From: Bordetella parapertussis | GTDB taxonomy: Bacteria; Pseudomonadota; Gammaproteobacteria; Burkholderiales; Burkholderiaceae_C | Reading direction: 5' to 3' | Assembly (NCBI GenBank): GCA_945890735.1 | Contig: CAMDCZ010000049.1 | Coordinates: forward strand, 1-13,270 | DNA length: 13,270 bases | Shown here: positions 6,806-12,836 of the stretch, one piece after another | Position numbering within the stretch: position 1 is the stretch's first letter | Layout of the letters: each line of letters begins with the position of its first letter | Program-made: the position numbers and the translations under genes | Notes under the pieces: model-generated | Databases searched by the model: none | The model's input: the letters and a program-made list of their open reading frames with translations, nothing else | Told to the model about the DNA's origin: nothing

Positions 6806-7492
6806 ATGAAGCAAATTGCGCTCGACATTGGTGTGTCGGTGGGTCCCAGTTTGGTCAATTTCTTCCCCGGCCACAACGAAGCCGCTTTGGCGCACATTCA
6901 ACTGTGGATGGCGGGCAGCACGCGTTCGCCGGTCCCCACCTATTTATGGGGCGAGCACGGGTGCGGCAAGACCCATTTGCTCAGAGCGGTTGCCGAACAC
7001 ATCAGGGCCAGCGGCGCGGCCGTGGGTTGGCTCGACACCAGTGCCGATCAACCGCCGGCTTTCAATCCCGCCTGGGAGGTCTTGGTGTTCGATGATGTGC
7101 ACCACTTCTCGGCTGTGCAACAACACGCCGCCTTCAACTGGTTTGTGAACGCGGCCACGCCGGGCGCCTCCCGCCAGCCCTGGGTGTTGGCGGCGGGTAC
7201 CGTGCCACCGCAAGACCTGCATTTGCGCGAAGACCTGCGAACCCGTTTGGGCTGGGGGCATGTGTTTCACCTGCAACTGCTTGACGACAACGAACGCCGC
7301 GAAGTGCTTTTGCGCCATGCACAGGCTTTGGGCATGACGCTCAACAGCGATTTATTGGATTACCTGCTGTCGCGCTTCAGCCGCGACCTGGGTCATTTGA
7401 TGGACTTGTTGCAACGCCTGGACACGTTTGCATTGCAAACCCAGCGTCCCCTGACCATCCCCCTGTTACGGGCCATGTTGGATGAGCTGTGA
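6806..7492 (+). CDS. hda: Hda, DnaA regulatory inactivator (DnaA-like AAA+ protein)
   Basis: Hda works with the DNA-loaded sliding clamp to stimulate hydrolysis of DnaA-bound ATP, preventing re-initiation at oriC. The 228-residue product lacks the DNA-binding domain of DnaA, as expected. The N-terminus MKQIALDIGV fits the clamp-binding segment of Hda proteins. Walker A is GEHGCGKT (49-56, Lys55), Walker B is VFDD (94-97), and the box VII region is REDLRTRLGWG (141-151) with Arg147 as candidate arginine finger. The lid has the sensor II segment FSRDLGHL (191-198, Arg193). The gene sits between the permease gene (6 nt upstream) and the HAD phosphatase gene (3 nt downstream), the usual arrangement in Burkholderiales. 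Hda is distinguished from DnaA and DnaC by length and motifs. It is intact. Confidence 0.95.
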   Translation: MKQIALDIGVSVGPSLVNFFPGHNEAALAHIQLWMAGSTRSPVPTYLWGEHGCGKTHLLRAVAEHIRASGAAVGWLDTSADQPPAFNPAWEVLVFDDVHHFSAVQQHAAFNWFVNAATPGASRQPWVLAAGTVPPQDLHLREDLRTRLGWGHVFHLQLLDDNERREVLLRHAQALGMTLNSDLLDYLLSRFSRDLGHLMDLLQRLDTFALQTQRPLTIPLLRAMLDEL

Positions 7493-7495
7493 ACC

Positions 7496-8167
7496 ATGAA
7501 ACTGGCGCTGTTTGACCTGGACCACACCCTGCTGCCCCTGGACTCCGACCAGTCATGGGGAGAGTTCACCTTGTCCTTGGGTTGGGTAGACCCTGTGACT
7601 TTCAAAGCGAAAAACGACGGGTTTTACGCCGACTACCAAGCGGGTTGCTTGGACATCCACGCCTACGTGCGGTTTTCAACCGCCGCCGTTCGCCAAAAAG
7701 GCCATGCCGCGGCCAACGCCGCACACGCGCTATTCATGGACCAGGTGATTCGACCAGCCATCTTGCCGGCTGCGCTGGCGCTGGTGGACGAGCATCGCCG
7801 CCGTGGCGACACCTTGGTGATGGTCACCGCCACCAACGAGTTCGTCACCCGGCCGATTGCCCAGGCCTTTGGCATGGAGGTCTTGTTGGCGGTTGAGCTC
7901 GAACGCGATGCGCAAGGATTGTTCACCGGAGAAATCTTGGGTGAGCCCACATTGCGCGAGGGCAAGGTGATTCGGGTGGCACAGTGGTTGGCCACACAAG
8001 GTTTGACCCTGGCCGATGTGCACGCTACGTTCTACAGCGACTCTATGAACGATTTGCCCTTGCTGGAGAAGGTGCAAACCCCGGTGGTGACCAATGGCAG
8101 TCCGGCTCTTCGACAAATCGCGGTGGCACGTGATTGGCGTATCCTCGACCTTTTCGAGAACCCATGA
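7496..8167 (+). CDS. HAD superfamily subfamily IB phosphatase (SerB-like)
   Basis: The 223-residue product has all four HAD motifs. Motif I is FDLDHTLL with nucleophile Asp7 and acid/base Asp9; motif II is VTATN (Thr111); motif III includes Lys157 in REGKVIRV; motif IV is YSDSMNDLPLL (Asp182, Asp186). A helical cap is inserted after motif I (about 18-90), which fits subfamily IB, the group containing phosphoserine phosphatase. It most resembles the uncharacterised IB branch seen next to hda and pcnB in Burkholderiales rather than SerB itself. A Mg-dependent phosphomonoesterase activity is expected, but the substrate cannot be read from the sequence. It begins three bases after hda, and its TGA overlaps the pcnB ATG as ATGA, implying translational coupling. 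Confidence 0.9.
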   Translation: MKLALFDLDHTLLPLDSDQSWGEFTLSLGWVDPVTFKAKNDGFYADYQAGCLDIHAYVRFSTAAVRQKGHAAANAAHALFMDQVIRPAILPAALALVDEHRRRGDTLVMVTATNEFVTRPIAQAFGMEVLLAVELERDAQGLFTGEILGEPTLREGKVIRVAQWLATQGLTLADVHATFYSDSMNDLPLLEKVQTPVVTNGSPALRQIAVARDWRILDLFENP

Positions 8168-9621
8168 TTAAAAAAATTATCGACCGCTTGTTGGGCAAAC
8201 CCAGCACCGCTGGCAAGGCCGGCTTTGGCAAACGCCGCGTCATCAGCGAAAAAGAACACCGCATCGACCATGAACTGGTGGACGAACGTGCATTGCATGT
8301 GGTGCGTACCCTGCAAGAGCGGGGTTTTGAGGCCTACATCGTGGGCGGCGCGGTGCGTGACTTGTTGGTGGGTTTGAAGCCCAAAGACTTTGATGTGGCT
8401 ACCAATGCCACGCCTGAAGAGGTCAAGGCCTGTTTTCGCCGCGCCTTCATCATTGGGCGGCGGTTTCGCATCGTGCACGTGGTGCATGGCCGAGGCCGCG
8501 ACCATGAGGTGATCGAGGTGTCCACTTTCCGCGCCTACCTCGACAGCCAGGATGCGGCGCAAGTCAGTGGCAACGAACGCACCAGCAAAAAAGCCCTCTC
8601 CAACATGACCCACGCGGTGGACGCCAGCGGGCGGGTGCTGCGCGACAACGTCTGGGGTCCCCAAGACGAAGATGCAGCCCGCCGGGATTTCACGGTCAAC
8701 GCCATGTATTACGACCCGCACACCGGTGACGTGATTGATTACCACCATGGCTTTGAAGACGCCCAAAAACGCGTGATCCGCATGATCGGCGACCCGGCAG
8801 CGCGTTACCGCGAAGACCCAGTGCGCATCATCCGCGCGGTTCGCTTCTCCGCCAAGCTCAACCAATTGGGTTTCAAACTCGAAGCCCGCACCGCCAAGCC
8901 CTTGAAAGCCATGTTGCAGCTGCTGGCCGATGTGCCGCAAAGCCGTCTGTTCGATGAAATGCTCAAGCTGCTGCAAACCGGGCATGCCTTGGCCAGCATC
9001 CAGCAGTTAAAAGCGCTTGGTTTGGCTCAAGGCATTTATCCCCTGCTGGATGTGGTGGTCGAGCGCGCGGACACCCCATTTGTGCGTGCCGCGTTGCAAG
9101 ACACCGACCGTCGTGTTGGCGAAGGCAAACCCGTGGCGCCCAGCTTTTTGCTGGCCTGCGTGCTGTGGGCGGATGTGCGTGAAGGCTGGCAAGCCCGCGC
9201 TGGTCAAATGCCGATATACCCCGCGCTGCAAGAAGCCATTGAAGACGTGTTCAATGCGCGCATTGGCGATGTGTCTGGCCGAGGCAAGTTGGCAGGTGAC
9301 ATGCGCGAGATTTGGACCCTGCAACCGCGTTTCGAGAAGCGCACCGGCAGTGCCCCGTTTGGTCTGGTCGATCAAGCGCGCTTTCGGGCGGGATTTGACT
9401 TTTTGTGCCTGCGTGCTGAGGTGGGTGAAATCGACATGGAATTGGCCGACTGGTGGGAAGAGTTTCAACATGCCAATGACGATGCCCGCCTCAGTTTGAT
9501 TCAAGCAGTTCGCGCCGCGCCCCGCGCGGTCCGCGCCGACGCTGGTGAAGCGCCCCGCAAGCGCACCCGCCGCAGGCGCAAACCTGCAGGCGGCGCAGCC
9601 GATGGCAGCCCAGCCTCGTGA
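8164..9621 (+). CDS. pcnB: Poly(A) polymerase I
   Basis: PcnB adds 3' poly(A) tails that target RNAs for exonucleolytic decay; it belongs to the class II nucleotidyltransferases. The 485-residue product has the signature GGAVRDLLVG (61-70) followed by the metal-binding pair Asp75/Asp77 in KDFDVAT. It then has a STFRAY segment, RRDFTVNAMYYDP (173-185) and YREDPVRIIRAVRFSAKL (215-232), all typical of PcnB rather than a CCA-adding enzyme. The C-terminus is very basic (RKRTRRRRK), as is common for bacterial poly(A) polymerases, and likely contacts RNA. The start is the ATG at 8164, which overlaps the phosphatase stop by four bases. An in-frame TTG ten codons upstream lies inside the phosphatase gene and is less likely. 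The last 20 bases overlap the folK start, and pcnB-folK is a conserved pair in proteobacteria. Confidence 0.95.
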   Translation: MIKKIIDRLLGKPSTAGKAGFGKRRVISEKEHRIDHELVDERALHVVRTLQERGFEAYIVGGAVRDLLVGLKPKDFDVATNATPEEVKACFRRAFIIGRRFRIVHVVHGRGRDHEVIEVSTFRAYLDSQDAAQVSGNERTSKKALSNMTHAVDASGRVLRDNVWGPQDEDAARRDFTVNAMYYDPHTGDVIDYHHGFEDAQKRVIRMIGDPAARYREDPVRIIRAVRFSAKLNQLGFKLEARTAKPLKAMLQLLADVPQSRLFDEMLKLLQTGHALASIQQLKALGLAQGIYPLLDVVVERADTPFVRAALQDTDRRVGEGKPVAPSFLLACVLWADVREGWQARAGQMPIYPALQEAIEDVFNARIGDVSGRGKLAGDMREIWTLQPRFEKRTGSAPFGLVDQARFRAGFDFLCLRAEVGEIDMELADWWEEFQHANDDARLSLIQAVRAAPRAVRADAGEAPRKRTRRRRKPAGGAADGSPAS

Positions 9622-10102
9622 GCCAGTCAGCGCCTTCGTGGCGCTGGGGGCCAACTTGGGTGACCCGGCTCAAGCCGTGACCCATGCTTTGTCAGGCTTG
9701 GCGCAACTTCCGCAGACCCGCTTGTTGGCCGCATCCTCACTCTACGAGAGCGCGCCGCTTGAGGCCGAGGGTCCGAGGTATGTCAACGCGGTTGCCGCAC
9801 TGAGCACCGCATTGAATGCGCATGAACTGTTGCAAGCCCTGCAGGCCATGGAGCACCAAGCAGGCCGGCAACGCAGTGTGCAAAACGCGCCACGCACCTT
9901 GGACTTGGATGTGCTGTTTTACGGGGAAGCCCGCATCGACTCTGCTTGGTTGACCGTGCCTCACCCCCGCTGGCGGTCACGGGCATTTGTGTTGTGGCCT
10001 TTGCAGGAGATCGCGCCAGAGCGCGTGGACGCCCAGATGCTGGCGCGGGTGGCTGATCAGTCGATTGGCCGCTCAGCTTCGGTGATTTGCGACTCGAAAT
10101 AG
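9602..10102 (+). CDS. folK: 2-amino-4-hydroxy-6-hydroxymethyldihydropteridine pyrophosphokinase
   Basis: FolK transfers pyrophosphate from ATP to 6-hydroxymethyl-7,8-dihydropterin in dihydrofolate synthesis. The 166-residue product has normal length. It carries FVALGANLG (12-20), SSLYESAPL (45-53), PRTLDLDVLFYG (97-108) with Mg-binding Asp101 and Asp103, and PHPRWRSRAFVLWPLQEIAP (120-139). The start is taken as the ATG at 9602, inside the last codons of pcnB, giving a 20-base overlap. An upstream in-frame ATG at 9545 would add 19 residues of low-complexity Ala/Gln/Pro sequence that reads the basic pcnB tail in another frame, so it is unlikely. A GCAGGCGG stretch about 10 bases upstream may serve as ribosome-binding site. 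The 3' end overlaps the converging TM2-like gene by 46 bp. Confidence 0.94.
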   Translation: MAAQPREPVSAFVALGANLGDPAQAVTHALSGLAQLPQTRLLAASSLYESAPLEAEGPRYVNAVAALSTALNAHELLQALQAMEHQAGRQRSVQNAPRTLDLDVLFYGEARIDSAWLTVPHPRWRSRAFVLWPLQEIAPERVDAQMLARVADQSIGRSASVICDSK

Positions 10103-10503
10103 CGCTGAAAACCATAAGCCAAACCCGACAACATGGCTGTGGTGCCCACCACCATGGACAGCACCAAGGCGATGATGGTGAACCAATTGGTTGAGCCTGC
10201 AGAGGACTGCGGCTCAGCCTCTGGGTTGTAACGCTGGTTCCAATTTTCCGCAGACATCAGCCCCCAGATAAGCGCATGCATGGCGCTGGCCGCGATGGTC
10301 AACCCCAAAATCGGCAACAACCACCAACTCAGAGGGTCGTCCAAGCCCATGGTCTCCGCCCGCTCAAACCCGTAAAGGCCCAGAAAAGTCAGGATCACCA
10401 TGATCCATCCCCCGGTGTCTTTCAGGCCAAACATGTAAAACCGATTCAGGCCCAAAGGCCCCAAGACCAAGCTCAGCCAAGTGGCCACTGTTTTGTTTTT
10501 CAT
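10057..10503 (-). CDS. TM2-domain-like small membrane protein, function unknown
   Basis: The 148-residue product has hydrophobic segments at about 8-25, 32-45, 60-82 and 106-133. Its N-terminal sequence LVLGPLGLNRFYMFG resembles the GxxGxxRFY pattern of TM2-domain proteins. A polar loop (84-104, SAENWNQRYNPEAEPQSS) separates the last segment, and the C-terminus is short and charged. I recall similar hypothetical proteins in Burkholderiales, but no function is assigned. The start is the ATG at 10503-10501. There is no Shine-Dalgarno site; instead a GATAAT hexamer ends seven bases upstream. The gene is convergent with folK, with a 46-bp tail-to-tail overlap, and divergent from rpsP. Normal hydrophobic pattern and clear start and stop suggest a real gene. 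Confidence 0.82.
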   Translation of the reverse strand: MKNKTVATWLSLVLGPLGLNRFYMFGLKDTGGWIMVILTFLGLYGFERAETMGLDDPLSWWLLPILGLTIAASAMHALIWGLMSAENWNQRYNPEAEPQSSAGSTNWFTIIALVLSMVVGTTAMLSGLAYGFQRYFESQITEAERPID

Positions 10504-10510
10504 GGGTGTG

Positions 10511-10516
10511 ATTATC
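10511..10516 (-). promoter_or_regulatory. Possible -10 box of the TM2-like gene (leaderless start)
   Basis: On the minus strand the hexamer is GATAAT, separated by seven bases from the ATG at 10503-10501. Transcription would begin at or next to the A of the start codon. No Shine-Dalgarno sequence precedes that ATG, which fits a leaderless mRNA. The -35 region is not recognisable. Confidence 0.35.
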
Positions 10517-10568
10517 TGCTTGAAAGGGGGCAGGGCGCCGGCCCGGTGGCGGTAGCTGCTTGGCGGTC

Positions 10569-10574
10569 TATAAT
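10569..10574 (+). promoter_or_regulatory. -10 box of the rpsP operon promoter
   Basis: A perfect TATAAT lies 83 bases before the rpsP ATG. The predicted transcript start is near 10581, giving a leader of about 75-80 nt. The -35 region at 17 bp (GTGGCG) is poor. Position at the head of the ribosomal operon and the consensus hexamer support the call. Confidence 0.6.
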
Positions 10575-10583
10575 CTCAGGCTT

Positions 10584-10631
10584 TTCAGCGAGCGCTGGCC
10601 GGGTGGTCAAGTCGCGTGTCTCATCGCTGAA
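10584..10631 (+). promoter_or_regulatory. Structured 5' leader of rpsP (8-bp closing stem)
   Basis: TTCAGCGA (10584-10591) is perfectly complementary to TCGCTGAA (10624-10631), enclosing 32 nt. Inside it TGGCC and GGTCA around GGGT can form a second small hairpin with one G-U pair. The outer stem would begin within a few bases of the predicted transcript start and end 15 nt before the AAGG ribosome-binding site. It could stabilise the mRNA or bind a ribosomal protein. The pairing is visible; the role is inference. Confidence 0.45.
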
Positions 10632-10657
10632 TCAAAGTCTGCACCCAAGGATAAACC

Positions 10658-10909
10658 ATGGTCGTCATCCGACTTTCTCGCGGCGGTTCTAAAGCCCGCC
10701 CGTTTTTCAACATCGTCGTCGCCGACAAACGCGTTCGTCGCGATGGTCGCTTCATCGAGCGCGTGGGTTTTTACAACCCGATCGCTGCCGGTGGCGAAGA
10801 GCGTTTGCGCATTGCCCAAGACCGCCTGAGCTACTGGGTGGGCGTGGGTGCACAAACCTCCTCCACTGTTGACCGTTTGATCAAACAGGCCGGCAAAGCA
10901 GCCGCCTGA
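10658..10909 (+). CDS. rpsP: 30S ribosomal protein S16
   Basis: S16 is a small 30S subunit protein that binds 16S rRNA early in assembly. The 83-residue product begins MVVIRLSRGGSKARPFFNIV and continues VADKRVRRDGRFIERVGFYN and then NP, the diagnostic N-terminal half of S16; length is normal. The start is supported by AAGGA seven bases upstream of the ATG at 10658. It is the first gene of the rpsP-rimM-trmD-rplS operon, seven bases ahead of rimM, and is preceded by a TATAAT promoter and a foldable leader. It is intact. Confidence 0.98.
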   Translation: MVVIRLSRGGSKARPFFNIVVADKRVRRDGRFIERVGFYNPIAAGGEERLRIAQDRLSYWVGVGAQTSSTVDRLIKQAGKAAA

Positions 10910-10916
10910 ACGCCAA

Positions 10917-11489
10917 ATGCAGCCCGCTTGGGAGCCTGCTGAATTACCAGCGGACGCCATCGAAGTCGGGCGCATTTTGGATGCTTGGGGGCTCAAGGGC
11001 TGGGTCAAGGTCCTCCCCCACAGCGCTTCGCCTGAAGCGCTGTTTTCTTCCAAACGCTGGTTTTTGCAGCCCAACGAGCGCGGCGCTTCGCCTTTCGCAG
11101 GCACGGTGTTGCTGCGCATCCGCGAAGCCAAAGAGCATTCCGACAGCGTGGTCGCTTCGGCCCACGACCTGAACGACCGAGATGTGGCCGAGAGCCTCAA
11201 GGGTGCGCGCGTTTTTGTGCAGCGTTCGTCGTTTCCTTCCACCGCCACCGATGAGTACTACTGGGTTGACCTGATCGGCTTGACCGTGCGCAACCGAGAA
11301 GGCGTCACACTGGGCATGGTCAAAGAGCTGCTCTCCACCGGCCCACAAACCGTGTTGGTCCTGACCCAAGACAACCCCGATCCGGCTGGCAAGCCCCTGG
11401 AACACATGATCCCTTTTGTCAACGCATTCATCGACCAAGTGGATTTGCCAGCCAAGCTCATCCTGGTCGATTGGCAAGCCGATTACTGA
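10917..11489 (+). CDS. rimM: Ribosome maturation factor RimM
   Basis: RimM assists late assembly of the 30S head domain and binds ribosomal protein S19. The 190-residue product has the N-terminal RimM barrel with IEVGRILDAWGLKGWVKV (15-32). The C-terminal PRC barrel starts at EYYWVDLIGLTV (113-124), including the conserved YYW, and runs through GMVKELLSTGPQTVLVL and IPFVNAFIDQVDL. The length is close to the family norm of about 170-190. The start is the ATG at 10917, seven bases after rpsP. There is no strong ribosome-binding site, so coupling to rpsP translation is likely. trmD begins 10 bases after its stop. Confidence 0.96.
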   Translation: MQPAWEPAELPADAIEVGRILDAWGLKGWVKVLPHSASPEALFSSKRWFLQPNERGASPFAGTVLLRIREAKEHSDSVVASAHDLNDRDVAESLKGARVFVQRSSFPSTATDEYYWVDLIGLTVRNREGVTLGMVKELLSTGPQTVLVLTQDNPDPAGKPLEHMIPFVNAFIDQVDLPAKLILVDWQADY

Positions 11490-11499
11490 ACAGCAGGCC

Positions 11500-12255
11500 A
11501 TGCGGGTTGACATCATCACTTTGTTTCCCGAGCTGATACAAGCCTTCTTGACCGTCGGCGTCACCCGCCGTGCCTACGACGGTGGTTTGGTGCAAGTGCA
11601 TTGCTGGAACCCGCGTGACTTCACAGACGGCCCTTACCGCCGCGTCGACGACCGCCCGTTTGGTGGCGGCCCGGGCATGGTCATGATGGCTGAGCCCTTG
11701 GCGGCATGCCTGCAAGCCATTCGAAACGAGCGTGGGCAAGACCGCCAGACCGCGCCCCTGGTGTATTTCTCGCCAGTGGGTCAGGCTTTGTCGCAAGCGG
11801 TGGTTACCCAAGCCGCGGCATCTGCCGGGGCTGTCTTGCTGTGTGGGCGCTACGAGGGCGTGGACCAGCGCTTCATTGACACCCATGTCGACTTGCAAAT
11901 CAGCCTGGGCGACTTCGTGCTCTCCGGCGGCGAATTGGCGGCCCTGGCCTGGCTGGACGCGGTGGCCCGCTTGCAGCCTGGGGTGTTGCACGACGAGGAA
12001 AGCCATTTGCAAGACAGTTTCACGCCAGCCTTGAGCGGCTTGCTGGACTGCCCCCATTACACCCGGCCCGATACCTGGCAGGGGCAGGGCGTGCCAGCAC
12101 CCTTGGTGTCGGGGCACCATGCCCAGATCGCCCAGTGGCGACGCGCTCAAAGTCTCTTGCTCACGGCCAGCCTGCGTCCTGCGCTGATCGAGCAGGCCCG
12201 GGCTCAGGGCTTGCTCGATGCCCTGGACGAAAAAACCCTCAAGTCCGCTGAGTAG
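11500..12255 (+). CDS. trmD: tRNA (guanine-N1-)-methyltransferase
   Basis: TrmD methylates G37 next to the anticodon in tRNAs reading CNN and some other codons, using S-adenosylmethionine, and so prevents +1 frameshifting. The 251-residue product has the expected length. It begins MRVDIITLFPELI and has DDRPFGGGPGMVMM (50-63). The trefoil-knot SAM site covers LLCGRYEGVDQRFID (113-127) and SLGDFVLSGGELA (135-147), and DSFTPALSGLLDCPHYTRP (172-190) carries the likely catalytic Asp172. The start is the ATG at 11500, preceded by GCAGG at good spacing. The frame is open further upstream into rimM, but that part is out of frame with rimM and not conserved. The next gene, rplS, is 146 bases away with its own promoter. 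Confidence 0.97.
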   Translation: MRVDIITLFPELIQAFLTVGVTRRAYDGGLVQVHCWNPRDFTDGPYRRVDDRPFGGGPGMVMMAEPLAACLQAIRNERGQDRQTAPLVYFSPVGQALSQAVVTQAAASAGAVLLCGRYEGVDQRFIDTHVDLQISLGDFVLSGGELAALAWLDAVARLQPGVLHDEESHLQDSFTPALSGLLDCPHYTRPDTWQGQGVPAPLVSGHHAQIAQWRRAQSLLLTASLRPALIEQARAQGLLDALDEKTLKSAE

Positions 12256-12304
12256 GTCTGCAAGCCTGGATGGGGGCTGTCGGGGGTGGCTGGCTCAGGC
12301 TGGT

Positions 12305-12310
12305 TATAAT
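12305..12310 (+). promoter_or_regulatory. -10 box of an internal promoter for rplS
   Basis: A consensus TATAAT lies 50 bases after the trmD stop and 91 bases before the rplS ATG. Transcription would start near 12317, giving a leader of about 85 nt. The -35 at 17 bp spacing (GGGGGT) is weak. The long gap inside an otherwise tight operon and the consensus hexamer suggest rplS can be expressed independently. Confidence 0.55.
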
Positions 12311-12320
12311 GTTGGGCTCT

Positions 12321-12387
12321 GATCCTCTGGATGGCCGCCCGTGAATGACAAGTCATCACAGGCCTTTTGTGTAGCGCATCCATGATC
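12321..12387 (+). promoter_or_regulatory. Nested stem-loop in the rplS leader
   Basis: An outer stem pairs GATC...GGATG (12321-12324, 12329-12333) with CATCC...GATC (12377-12381, 12384-12387). Inside it GCC (12334-12336) pairs with GGC (12361-12363), and GTGAaTGAC (12341-12349) pairs with GTCATCAC (12352-12359) with one bulged A. TTTT follows the inner stem at 12365-12368. The structure ends six bases before the GAGGA ribosome-binding site, so it could act as an attenuator or an autogenous L19-binding leader. The complementarity is visible; function is inferred. Confidence 0.45.
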
Positions 12388-12401
12388 GTTGTGAGGAAAT
12401 C

Positions 12402-12782
12402 ATGAATCTCATCCAAATCCTGGAACAGGAAGAAATCGCCCGCATGGGCAAAAAAATCCCCGTTTTCGCGCCTGGCGACACCGTCGTGGTCAGCGTCAAC
12501 GTGGTTGAAGGTACCCGCAAGCGGGTTCAGGCCTTCGAAGGCGTGGTGATTGCCAAGCGCAACCGCGGCATCAACAGCAACTTCATCGTTCGCAAAATGT
12601 CCAGTGGCGAAGGCGTGGAGCGCACGTTCCAAACCTACAGCCCCTTGATCGCTGGTATCGAAGTCAAGCGCCGAGGTGATGTGCGTCGTGCCAAGCTTTA
12701 CTATTTGCGCGATCGCAGCGGCAAGTCTGCGCGTATCAAAGAAAAGCTCACGGCCAAAGCCACACCCGCTGCAGCCAAGTAA
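12402..12782 (+). CDS. rplS: 50S ribosomal protein L19
   Basis: L19 lies at the 30S-50S interface and helps form an intersubunit bridge. The 126-residue product contains FAPGDTVVVSVNVVEGTRKR (21-40), VQAFEGVVIAKRNRGINSNF (41-60), then VERTFQTYSP and the basic end KLYYLRDRSGKSARIKE, all diagnostic for L19. It has a short Lys/Ala-rich C-terminal extension compared with the 115-residue E. coli protein, as is common in betaproteobacteria. The ATG at 12402 follows GAGGAAA at good spacing. It is the last gene of the rpsP operon, with an extra promoter and foldable leader upstream and an intrinsic terminator 22 bases downstream. It is intact. Confidence 0.98.
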   Translation: MNLIQILEQEEIARMGKKIPVFAPGDTVVVSVNVVEGTRKRVQAFEGVVIAKRNRGINSNFIVRKMSSGEGVERTFQTYSPLIAGIEVKRRGDVRRAKLYYLRDRSGKSARIKEKLTAKATPAAAK

Positions 12783-12804
12783 GCAGGGTTTGACCCAGCC
12801 ACAG

Positions 12805-12835
12805 GCCGCCCCAGTTCACGCTGCGGCGGCTTTTT
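12805..12835 (+). terminator. Intrinsic terminator of the rpsP-rimM-trmD-rplS operon
   Basis: GCCGCC (12805-12810) pairs perfectly with GGCGGC (12825-12830). After one C/C mismatch, inner CAG/CTG pairs close a six-base loop. Five T (12831-12835) follow directly. This is a standard strong rho-independent terminator starting 22 bases after the rplS stop codon. The next ATG lies one base after the T run. Confidence 0.92.
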
Positions 12836-12836
12836 C

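Noticed and set aside
8032..8985. Long open frame on the minus strand opposite pcnB (317 codons)
   Set aside because: It lies wholly antisense to the pcnB and phosphatase coding sequences, which have complete motifs. No domain pattern or start context supports it.
9545..9601. folK start at the ATG at 9545
   Set aside because: The extra 19 residues are low-complexity and arise from reading the basic pcnB tail in another frame. FolK length and motifs fit the start at 9602.
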